A stretch of DNA of 64,000 nucleotides from contig CM057231.1 in assembly GCA_029891385.1 (NCBI GenBank), positions 20,119,300 to 20,183,299 of the forward strand, written 5' to 3'. Origin of the DNA: Erythroxylum novogranatense. Its lineage: Eukaryota; Streptophyta; Magnoliopsida; Malpighiales; Erythroxylaceae. A model generated the notes under the pieces. The model was not told where the DNA came from, ran no database searches, and worked only from the letters and a program-made list of their open reading frames with translations. The stretch's first letter is position 1, and each line of letters starts with the position of its first letter. Shown here one piece after another: positions 47,196 to 56,763 of the stretch. The position numbers were made by a program, and so were the translations under genes.

Positions 47196-47209
47196 ATCTC
47201 CCACTTGAC
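47196..47209 (-). other. Polypurine tract of Copia-A
   Basis: GTCAAGTGGGAGAT on the minus strand directly precedes the TGTTGGAATTATGCC start of the 3' LTR. Confidence 0.85.
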
Positions 47210-48186
47210 CTAGTCCCAATCAATTATGAACTTCAATCCTATCTTCTACTTGCGCTTATCAAACTCGTTTGATCTAATAGCCTTAGTGAAGGGATCTGCA
47301 ACATTCTCCTTTCCTTCAACCTTTTGGATTTGAACGTCCTCACGCTCAATAATTTCTCGAATTAAATGATACTTCCGCAGAACATGTTTGGATCTTTGGT
47401 GTGACCTTGGTTCCTTAGCTTGTGCAATAGCACTAGTATTGTCACACAATAAAGGAACAACTTCCTTTATCGAAGGAACCACAACAAGTTAAATTAAGAA
47501 CTTTTTCATCTATGCAGCTTCCTTAGCTTCTTTACATGCAGCTATGTATTCTTCTTCAGTAACTGAATCATCTACAGTAGTTTGTTTGAAAAATTTTCAA
47601 CTCACTGCTCCTCCATTCAAGGTGATAATATAACCAGAGGTAGATTTGCTATCATCTTTATCTGATGCAAAGCCAACATCAGTGTAGCCTATTAGCTTTA
47701 ATTCATAATCTCCATATATGAGGAATTAGTCCTTAGTTCTTCTCAAGTACTTGAGGATGATTTTAACCATTTTCCAATGTTTTTCACCTAGGTTACCTTG
47801 ATACCTGCTTGTTGTTCCTAATGTGTAGGCTACATCAGGTCTTGTACATGTCATGGTATACATGATAGCTGTCACTGCGCTGGCATATGGGACCCTATTC
47901 ATGCGCTCTCTTTCTTCTAGGGTTTTAGGATAATTCTCCCTATAAAGAGAAATTCCAGTGCCTATAGGTAGATAACCTTTTTTGGAATTTTCCATGTGAT
48001 ACTTTTTTGTTAAAATAGTATTAATGTATATGGATTGAGAAAGTCTTAGCAGTTTCCTTGATCTATCTCTATAGATCTTGATTTCAAGAATGTAAGTTGC
48101 TCTTCCCAAATCCTTCATGGAGAACTGTTTAGATAACCAAATCTTTGTCTTTTTGATTGAACCCAAGTTTAATATATAAGTGGCTA
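47210..48186 (-). pseudogene. Copia-A pol, 3' part: RT end and RNase H
   Basis: The minus-strand stretch 48166-47726 encodes the RT connection region (WLSKQFSMKDLG, KIYRDRSRKLLRLSQS, RVPYASAVTAIMYTMTC, TRPDVAYTLG). RNase H follows through 47725-47490 with lesions. The last part, 47482-47246, has LLCDNTSAIAQAKEP, HVLRKYHLIREII and VADPFTKA, the usual end of Copia pol. It is separated from the YVDD part of RT by the insertion at 48187-50164. Confidence 0.85.
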
Positions 48187-48419
48187 CACTTTCATGGTTG
48201 TTAATGCACTTTTTGACTCTTAATTCATGATTTTTGTGCTTAAATTAGTCTCTTACGGTGAGCTTATGTTTTATGCAATTTGCTAGTAAAATTGTACAAA
48301 TTGACATTAATTGCATTATAATTTTTCTAAGAACAATTGATACTGGAAATTGTTATTTTATATTGTAGGAGAAAAGGAGTCAGAAAGGATCAGAAGAGTC
48401 AACACGGCATGAAGTCCTT

Positions 48420-48660
48420 AAGGCATGTCGCGGCGTGAACCAATCACCTCGCCGCGGCATCGCCGTGGCGAAATGTAATTCACACGTCGCGGCGCATCAA
48501 CACAGATCGTACGTCGCGACGTCAACAATTCAACACATCGCGACGAGCAAGCCAGATCGTACGTCCCGACGAGAATTAATTCATACATCACGGCAAGCAA
48601 GCCAGAGCACACGTCGCGACGAATTTTTATTTATACGTCGCGGCGTGCAGACGGGTATTC
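48420..48660. repeat. Array of ACGTCGCGRCG-like motifs
   Basis: At least eight degenerate copies of a CGTCGCGACG/CGTCGCGGCG motif recur about every 20-35 bp, some joined by shared spacers (AAGCCAGATCGTACGTC, AAGCCAGAGCACACGTC). The motif is near-palindromic and CpG-dense, in otherwise AT-rich sequence. Confidence 0.75.
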
Positions 48661-49420
48661 GGACTTTAAACGGAAAATCACTCACTGTACTGACCTGACC
48701 CGTGAACCATCCTTTAAATATTGCTGAATTAGGTTAAAACGGGCATCATCTGGATCGGCTGGGGAATCTTCTGGCAAGCGACACTCGGGGTGAAGAGAGG
48801 AGACCGACGAGCTAGAGGAGAAGCACCAGGAGCATTCGCGACACCCACCTTCCCCAGGGTTCCCTTCGGGGTTCCCTGGGGACAACTTCTGCATTAGCTT
48901 TCATCTTCTATTTTTACCGTCGCCATCCACCGTGGATATCTTGGAGTCATTGCGAGTTGTGAGGCTTCAGGTTGAAATGCGTGGTTAGGCATTTGTTTCT
49001 CCCAAGATGCAAATGATGGCTGGAGTTCACCGAAGGGAGTAGCTTAATCTGTAGTTTAGCTATGATTTATAAATGCCTAGGTCTAGGGTTTGTAATTTGT
49101 AGTGAAGCTACTTGATTATAGCTAAATGTTTGACATTTAATGTGTTGTTTGGATTAGTAGTTTACATTGTCACGTTTAACTGCATTGTTATGAACAACCG
49201 AGTTGAGGTTTATTGCTTTGTAGTTAGATTAGCTTAATTAGAGTTTAATTAAGCGTTGAACAATGTAATGTGTTATGGATTTGTTTATGTAGAACTTTGT
49301 GCTTAAATATATGAAGTCTCGTATATGTCAACTTGTGATCTTGTTGATTCTCTTTTATCTGCCTAGTTGTGTTTGATAATGACTTGATGCTAGATTTCAT
49401 TTGACCCATTGCATTGGCAA

Positions 49421-49849
49421 ATCCACCGCACACACTAAGATGCGCTTAACGGGATCTTGAGCAATGGAGTTCATTGATCAAGATCCTGGACTTAAAGAAT
49501 CCTTTAACGTTCTAGGGCTCAAGAGCACCTAATGGGGTCTTGAGACATGGAGTCAAGAGTGACAGGAGTCCATTAATCAAGACCCTGGACTTAAAGTGAG
49601 TTCTTTAAGGTTTTTTCCCATTCAAACTTAGTGATTTTTAATCCACCGCACACACTAAGATGCGCTTAACGGGATCTTGAGCAATGGAGTTCATTAATCA
49701 AGATCCTGGACTTAAAGAATCCTTTAAGGTTCTGAGGCTCAAGAGCACCTAATGGGGTCTTGAGACATGGAGTCAAGAGTGACAGGAGTCCATTAATCAA
49801 GACCCTGGACTTAAAGATAATTCTTTAAGGTTTACCATTCACACTTAGT
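49421..49849. repeat. Tandem duplication, about 220 bp x 2
   Basis: Units 49421-49640 and 49641-49849 both begin ATCCACCGCACACACTAAG and are nearly identical, differing by small indels. Each unit contains two related halves with GATCTTGAG...TCAAGATC and GGTCTTGAG...TCAAGACC, that is, hairpin-forming inverted repeats. Confidence 0.88.
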
Positions 49850-50164
49850 TTTGAACTGTGATAGCCAAAGCTTGTTTTCAAGAGGATTTTATCACTTGTT
49901 TTAGTATTTCCTTTTCTATTTTAAAATCCAAAATAATTATTACATGCTTTTAGTGTAGTTAATGTTTTCAAACAAAACCCCTTTTTCTTCTTGGTTTCAC
50001 TTGCATTTTATGACATATAGGCTAGCTTAGGTCCATTTCATTAGGTTCCGATTAAGTGAGACGACCCGAGGTTGCATCCTATACTGCAATCTTGGAATTT
50101 ATTATTTTTGACCGGTTTCCAAGGATCGATCTTAAGGTCGAATCGACAGAGCCGCGATCACTTT

Positions 50165-52665
50165 TGCATAGTTGGTACATCATTTCCTATTAGCAATATG
50201 TCATCTACATACAGCACTAGGAAAATAAGTATGCTCCCACTAACCTTCTTGTACACACATGACTCTTCTTTGCATCTAACAAAATCGAACTTTGCGATTG
50301 TTATATTGAAGTGAACATTCCAACTTTGTGAAGCTTGCTTCAATCCATAATAGATTTTTGTAGTTTACATATTTTATTAGGAGCAGATGGTAATGTGAAA
50401 CCTTCAGGTTGAGTCATATAGGCATCTTCCTTGAGCTCTCCATTAAGAAAAGATATTTTCACGTCCATTTGCCATATCTCATAGTCATAATATGTAGCTA
50501 TAGCAAGTAGAAATTGAATAGATTTGAGCATTGTCACAGGGGAAAAAAATTTCATCATAATCAATACCTTCCTTTTGATTAAATCCCTTGGCAACAAGAC
50601 AAGCTTTATCGGTTTTAACATTCTCGTTCGCTCCAATTGTTTTCTTAAATACTCATTTACATCCTATGGGTTTTATATCCTTTGAGGGATCAACCAAAGC
50701 CCATACTTTGTTGATTCTCATGGATTCTAACTTGAATTCCATGGCCTTAAACCACTTCTCACAATCTGGACTTGCCATAGCCTCTTTGTAAGTCTTAGGT
50801 TCATCATCAATATGATTATCTTCATCACCTTGCACCATTAATTTTAATCTATCTAGTGCACGATGATCCCTAGTAGACCTTCTAAGAGGCTCATGTTTAA
50901 TAGGTTCATCCTCTACTTGATCTTGTTGTTTCATCATTTTTTGGACAGGTTCATTAACTAGTCCATTCTCCTTAACGGTTGAGGCTGGTACCGTATGAGT
51001 TAATTTTAAAACATCAAGTAAAGGTTACTCAACATACATCTGATGCTTTTGAGCTTGTGTTGATTCATCAGAATCTTGAATTTCATCAAGATCTATTTCT
51101 ACAACATGACTTCTTTTATTAAGGAACTTTCTTTCTAAAAAGGTTGCATTTCTGGCCACAAACACTTTGTGTTCAGAAGGGTGATAGAAATAGTATCCCA
51201 TAGTTTCCTTGGGATAGCCAACAAATCTACACTTTTCAAACCTTGTTTCAAGCTTATCTGGCTGTAATCTCTTGACATAAGCTGGATAACCCCAAACTTT
51301 CAAATGTTTTAGGTTAGACTTATGTCCTTTCCACATCTCATATGGAGTTTTGGTGACTGCTTTAGTAGGAACTTTGTTTAACAAATATGTAGCGGCTTCT
51401 AAAGCATATCCCTATAGGAAGATATGAAGATCAGTGAACTACATTATGGATCTCACCATATCTAATAAGGTTCGATTTCTCCTTTCTGAAACACCATTGT
51501 GTTGTGGTGTTCCTAGAGAAATCCACTGAGACAAGATTCCATCTTGCCCTAGATAATCAATAAAATCATCACTAAGATACTCACCACCATGGTCAAATCT
51601 TAGTGCCTTAACTTCACTACGAAATCTTTTGAACATTTCAAATGATTTAGACTTGTGTTTCATAAGATACTCACATACACACATTTATATCTTGACATAT
51701 CATCAATGAAGGTAATAAAATAAGAATATCCACCTTTAGCTTGAACTTTCATAGGCTCACATACATCAGTATGTATGAGTCCTAAAAGTTCACTACCTCT
51801 CTCTCCAGTTCCAGTAAAAAGGAGATTTGATCATTTTGCCTTTGAGACAAGATTCACAAGTTTCATATGATTCATAATCATATTGACCAAGGCATCCTTC
51901 CTTGTGCAACTTGTTTACTCTTTTCTCACCAATATGACCAAGTCTACAATGCCAAAGGTAAGTTTGATTTGCTTGATTATCTCTCTTCCTTTTATGACCA
52001 GAAACATTCATAATTGGATAAACAACTATTTCAGGTAAGACATAAAGACCATATTGTAAATAACCACTGACATATAATTCATCACCATGAATTATATTTC
52101 ATTGGTTATTCTTAAAGATTGTATGAAATCCACGTTTGTCTAATAACGAAATGGAAACAATGTTTGAAAAAAACTTAGGAATATAATAACAATCATCTAA
52201 TAATAAAGTCTTTCTTGTAGGCATAATAAGAGAAATAGTTGCTACAGCTAGGGCAACAACGCTTGCTCCGTTCCTAACTTGTATCTTAACTTCTCCCTTC
52301 TTCAATCTCCTACTGATCCTTAGACCCTACAACATATTGCAGATATTAAAGCTATTATCGGTATCTAATACCCATTTAGTAGAATCAATAGTAGTTAAAG
52401 AAATCATGAAAACATTTTTCACAAATGTCCCACCTAATTTCTTGTCTTTCAAAGTAGCCAAATACTCTGGGTAGTACTTAAAATATGCATCCAATGCATT
52501 AACATCATCAATTCCCTCAGGAGGCCCTTCCTTCATGAGTTTATTGATCACATTGATAAGTTTTTCATGCATGAGAACAATTCTCAGATTGTGGTACCAA
52601 TCATCAAAATTGTTACTCGCTAGCTTGTTAGCATCAAGAATGCTTCGCAGTGATATAGTAGACAT
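50165..52665 (-). pseudogene. Copia-A gag-pol, 5' part
   Basis: Gag begins at ATG 52665 (MSTISLRSILDANKLASNNF). After about 70 residues it jumps to the sequence normally found past the zinc knuckle (YYPEYLATLKDKK), so most of gag is deleted. Protease reads WVLDTDNSFNICN, with Asp replacing Gly of DTG. Next are the pre-integrase region (YLWHCRLGHIGEKRV, CESCLKGKM at 52011-51793), integrase core (FDHGGEYLSDDF, GTPQHNGVSERRNRTLLDM at 51684-51439), the integrase C-terminal part (TPYEMWKGHKSNLKHLKVWG at 51384-51025) and RT (MDVKISFLNGELKEDAYM, then YVDDILLIGND at about 50190). Stops and shifts lie between blocks. The frame breaks into the insertion at 50164. Confidence 0.85.
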
Positions 52666-53704
52666 TTTGAGAAATCTAATAAAAGGAAACTTCAAAATAA
52701 GAACACAATCATATATCATTATACATGGAATTTTATCTAAATGATATAACATCTTTAAAACATGAACGAGTCCCTTGGTTGTCAAGTCATTACTCATGCA
52801 TAATTAAAGAGTGATAAATTTTTTATTTTATCATATAAAATTTATAGTATGCTCAATATTATATAGTCCCCTATTTGTCAGGTTAACCTTATTAGTATAA
52901 TTTAACTTTTTCATCCAAGTAACGGAGAATTAATTAATATTGTACTCCTTAGGTAGTCTAGGCCAAAAGTGTAAAATTAATTAATTTTTCCTCACACATG
53001 CATCATGTGCCATAGAAAATATTATTTATCCTTGAACTACAAATTACCAGGTTATCAGGTCATTCCTTGTAAACAAAAATAAATATTATTATCTATTTGA
53101 ATGGAAAATTTCTTTTGATAAAATATTATATATTATATCAAAATAAACTCAATAATTTTAAAGGGTCAAGATTTTATGTTATTAAACAACTTTAATAACA
53201 CTAGTGATCTTGTCACCTTTTAAAATAACATTTAACACCATGCTATTCCAATTGTATTTAACACGTTTACCGTGCACGCAACATCTGGTAAAACAAACTT
53301 TTAAACTAAATGCTTTCATATCTAAAGCTTTTAACTAAAAACCTTGTTTAAAATCTTTGCATTATCCATGCATATGTTCATCGTCTATTAAATGCATGAT
53401 GTGTTATTTTATGGATAAAAAAGTCGCACCATAGCTTTAAATGCATTTAATGATTTTTATAACCCCACTTAACTCTCTTCTTTGTAAACGTGTATAGATG
53501 CAGTAAATGAGTGGGTCATAACAAACACAACAACAATGAAATGCATTAAATGAGTTTATTGTATTCCTTTAGTTCCATGCTAAAGCATACATACAATATG
53601 TATCCAAATGTATTTAGTGAGTACTGTATCTCTCTTTGCACACTAACGTGAGCACTGCAATGCCATGCATTTTTATGATAACAGTTATCAACAAATTAAA
53701 ACAC
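52666..53704 (-). other. Copia-A leader, non-coding
   Basis: This is about 1 kb of AT-rich sequence between the truncated LINE and the gag start. No open frame of note; it is the untranslated leader of Copia-A. Confidence 0.6.
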
Positions 53705-54262
53705 CGCTCGGGTGGTCTCCGCTGCTAGTCGACCGGGTCAAGTTCAATACAAATGGCGCAGTCAAGCATGGTCACCATCTCACTTCTTCAGGAGGCTTGC
53801 TTTGGGACTGTCAGGGTTAGTGGTATGGTAGCTTTCTTCATAAACTCGGTCGCTGCTCACCTTTTGAAGCTAAACTTTAGGTAGTCCACTCGGGTCTACA
53901 ATTGGCATGGGACTGTGGATACCGACGCCTCGTCCTCGAAGTCGATTCCCTTGAGGTGATCAATATTCTCTCTTCTTCCATTGGCTATGCTACTGACCAG
54001 TTTAATTTGGTTGCAGGTATCTGGCGTCTCCTTCGCCACCCCTGGGAGGTCCAGTTCCAGCATGTTTACCGCGAAGGGAATCAAAGTGTCAATTGCTTGG
54101 CTTCCCTGGCAGCATTTGCTACTCTGGGCTTCCATATCCTTCCAGAGTTTCCGACTTTAGTCTGGGCCCACATGCAACAGGACCTTCATGGCTCGTTGTC
54201 TCGCAGTCCTCGTGCTTCTTTAGAATAGTTGTTATGTTTTCATTCCTCTGTAACAAAAAAAC
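53705..54262 (+). pseudogene. 5'-truncated LINE: RNase H end and poly(A)
   Basis: This plus-strand fragment of LINE ORF2 covers only RNase H. It starts near WSPLLVDRVKFNTNGA, where the first catalytic Asp of NTDGA is Asn, and has two in-frame stops before the open part 53902-54228 (AWDCGYRRLVLEVDSLEV, VYREGNQSVNCLA). The stop at 54226-54228 is followed by TTGTTATGTTTTCATTCC and a short A-run near 54255-54261. 5' truncation with a 3' A-run is the normal result of incomplete LINE reverse transcription. It lies in the Copia-A leader. No clear TSD was found. Confidence 0.75.
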
Positions 54263-54327
54263 ATGATTTTAATTTGCCTAATGACAATCGTGGATTTTTA
54301 GTATGATATAAACGCAAAAAAAACTTG

Positions 54328-54341
54328 ACTCTGATATCAAT
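54328..54341 (-). other. Primer-binding site of Copia-A
   Basis: On the minus strand ATTGATATCAGAGT abuts the 5' LTR end (TTCA). It differs from the TGGTATCAGAG initiator-Met tRNA-type site at one position. Confidence 0.75.
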
Positions 54342-55978
54342 TGAAGGATCACAATACGTAACGGAAATAAAATTGCAATCACATATTTATCTATTGCGTT
54401 GAATAATCATACTCATAATCAAAATAAGCAGAATAAATACCTAGACAGTGACGATTACTCGATACAGAACTTTGAAAACACAAAACCTCTATGTACTCCA
54501 CACCAAAAAATATGTCCCGCTTTCAACAATTGATATGACTTTGGATAAATTTGAAGAACCCTTTCTTAAAAAATGGAGAAACCAATTTTTTCTTTTATCT
54601 CTAGCTTATTTTTCTTGTACAGAAAATGAGAAAAATCAAAGACACTCTTCTCTGCGTTGTTTTCTTATTCACTTACTAAAAATCGAAAGTATCACTTTTT
54701 TTCTTCACTGTTATCCCCATAGTGCATCATCAGAAATGAAGATAAAAAACCCATATATCTTCACGAACGTAGTTCTCTTTTTCTGGTAGTAACGTTATTA
54801 TTGTTTTTCAAACTTGAAAAACATCTTACCTTTTAAAACTAACCAACTCATTCTTTAGTTTCAATAAAGCAAAACAAAAGGACCCATGCCTACGTCTTTT
54901 GCTTTCTTTTCCATTTTGATTTTTGATTTTTAATAAATAATTATTATTATTTATAAAATGAAATAAAATAAAACTATTTTATTTTATTATTATTTTAAAA
55001 TAGAATAAAATAAAGCTATTTTATTTTATTAATTTATTTTGTACAAGAGAATTTTCAATATTAATTATATTTTTGTGCTAGCAAAAATATAATAATATGC
55101 CATATAGATTATTTAATAAATTATCTCATAATAAATTAAATAATTATAAATGGTAAATATTACACTCGTAAGTGTATGATCACATAGGTTCATCCTAAGG
55201 TATGGTTAAACTGTCAAACCTTATTAGGTAATCAACTATATTACATGACGATCATTAATCATTGGTGAATGACTTAGAAAACTCCTTTTCCTCACTCATT
55301 CAATCGCCTTGGCCTAGGTCTTGAAACAACCATTAAGATCAATGACAACATAGAATTTAAACTCATTATCTAGAGTTAATGGATCCCATCTTGACTCACC
55401 ACTAATCAAATAGATACTTAATCAAATCCAATGATTATTCAACTAGCATCTTTACACACTAGTTGTCCGATTTCAAAACATAACAAGTGACCTATTGATT
55501 ACTATGATGATCTCAGTTCAAAGGAAAAATATACATTTAAATCCTTGTGAGAATACCCCACTTGACAGTTCATAAGTAATATTAACTATTACGAATTCTC
55601 AATTTGGTCAGTTTAATGATCATATCTCCATATGCATCATCTATATATGTAACTTAGTAAATGTGATCTACTAATATCTATCCAATAGATACTATAACAT
55701 ATATATTGATCTAATCGGATCATTAAAGTCCTTATTTGATGATCCTATGATCAAGAATATTTTAGATTAAATTCTAAAGACTTAACTCTCATCATCATAA
55801 TCTCCATTATGATGGCAAGTGTATGAATTTAATCATAGGCTTATCATATTAGAATAAAAACAATAAATGTAATATGACAATAAAATCATTTGCCATGTTA
55901 TTAATCAAAATTAATAATCACAAAACTAAAATGTTCAATCTATTACATAATGATTGGGTCATAGGCATAATTCCAACA
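54342..55978 (-). repeat. Copia-A 5' LTR
   Basis: This 1637-bp LTR reads TGTTGGAATTATGCC ... CCTTCA on the minus strand. It pairs with the two halves of the 3' LTR (3548-3990 and 45852-47195), and the TTCTA duplication follows at 55979. The open frame 54448-54789 inside it has no known domain. Confidence 0.92.
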
Positions 55979-55983
55979 TTCTA

Positions 55984-56318
55984 AGCCATGTCTCCTTTGA
56001 AAGACCTCTTCAAACCAACACGTTCGCGTTTAGCTTATATCTTCATCTTTGAATTCTATAAAAGGACACACCTCGCACATGATTGTATATTAGACTATCT
56101 TCACTCAAGACTTTAATTCAAGGATTTTTTTCTTTACCCTCAAGATTGGAAGCCCATGCATATGAATTGTGCACAAGTCTCTCTACTTTGGTGATTGTAC
56201 TCTTCATAGGTTACATCATAGTCTCTTTTGATACCTTAAAAAGGTTAATAAAGTCTAAACATTGCTTAAACTTCTCTATGGTAACTAATTTGTCAAAATA
56301 TTAGTTGCATTCACCAAA
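55984..56318 (-). pseudogene. Relic of the end of an older Copia pol gene
   Basis: On the minus strand near 56310-56210 one reads NATNILT, then after a one-base deletion VTIEKFKQCLDFINLFKVS, which resembles the ADMLTKxVxxEKFxxC end of Copia RNase H. The rest of this stretch has stops and no further domain. It appears to be an old Copia remnant that was the target of both Copia-A and the CACTA element. The match is short, so this is a tentative call. Confidence 0.5.
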
Positions 56319-56321
56319 GTA

Positions 56322-56640
56322 CACTACAAGAAAAGTTGGAAATAGTGACAACAAAATACTGACGGAATATAAACCCTTGTAAATTACCAACGGAAACTGA
56401 ATTTGCGTTGGTAATATTGATTGGAAAAAAGTCTATTTAGCGGTGGATGAAATTTCGGTCGCTAAATAGAGAGGGAAATCAACTTGCGATGGAATTTTGC
56501 GATGGTAAAATTGTGCGTCGGTAATTACGACAAGAAAATAATGAATTTGAGGGAAAATATAATTTAGCGACGGCAAAGTACCATTGTTAATTAAGGCAGG
56601 AATTTGTGGCGAAAAGATTAAAATTTGGAAAATTTAGATG
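56322..56640 (+). repeat. CACTA TIR and subterminal repeats
   Basis: After the CACTACAAGAAAA terminus, GCGNYGG-type motifs occur at 56405, 56440, 56486, 56499, 56515 and 56577, several followed by TAAT or TAAA. Such clustered short subterminal motifs are the binding sites of CACTA regulatory/transposase proteins in known families. Confidence 0.75.
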
Positions 56641-56715
56641 GAGTTGTGGGAACAAAAGATTCCGTCACTAAATATCCAAACCAATACATAGTTGTTTGGT
56701 TGCGGGTGAACGTTA

Positions 56716-56763
56716 TTAACTTAACCAAAATGACGTTGTTCGACATCGTTTTGGTTAAGTTAA
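56716..56763. repeat. Inverted repeat in CACTA leader
   Basis: TTAACTTAACCAAAATGACG and CATCGTTTTGGTTAAGTTAA are complementary at 18 of 20 positions around an 8-bp loop. A pyrimidine-rich stretch (56780-56840) follows, as in a plant 5' UTR. Confidence 0.8.

Larger units (their letters stand above)
48187..50164. mobile_element. LTR-like insertion of about 2 kb splitting Copia-A RT
   Basis: RT sequence stops near 48170 and resumes near 50165, with about 2 kb between that has no recognisable coding. CACTTT occurs at both edges (48187-48192 and 50159-50164) and may be a TSD, but an exact junction cannot be fixed because neighbouring RT codons do not join cleanly. TGTTAATGCAC at 48199 resembles the start of the Athila-like LTR here, and the right end has a GAGACGACCCGAG segment like those near Athila/Tat LTR ends. 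I infer a solo LTR of a Gypsy element. Orientation is uncertain. It contains a CpG-rich motif array and a two-copy 220-bp tandem repeat. Confidence 0.5.
3543..55983 (-). mobile_element. Copia-A: outer LTR retrotransposon of the nested stack
   Basis: A minus-strand Copia element spans 3548-55978 and is flanked by perfect 5-bp TSDs, TTCTA at 3543-3547 and 55979-55983. Its 5' LTR (54342-55978) is whole. Its 3' LTR is in two pieces, 3548-3990 and 45852-47195, separated by a LINE and everything nested in that LINE. The primer-binding site is at 54328-54341 and the polypurine tract at 47196-47209. The gene order on the minus strand (gag, protease, integrase, RT, RNase H) is Copia-type. The body also holds a 2-kb insertion in RT and a truncated LINE in the leader. 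Without insertions the element would be roughly 8 kb. I did not assign a lineage; Tork-related is a guess. Confidence 0.88.

Noticed and set aside
48420..48660. Possible CRISPR-like array
   Set aside because: Motifs are short, degenerate, CpG-palindromic and irregularly spaced, there are no cas genes, and the context is a plant retrotransposon.
49421..49849. Possible satellite or centromeric repeat
   Set aside because: Only two units inside an LTR-like insertion; no extended array.
53902..54228. Stand-alone host RNase H-like gene
   Set aside because: It lacks the N-terminal part in frame, has Asn at the first catalytic Asp and upstream stops, and ends with an A-run, so it is a truncated LINE.
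54448..54789. 113-codon plus-strand frame
   Set aside because: It lies wholly within the Copia-A 5' LTR and is disrupted in the matching 3' LTR piece at 3650-3990.
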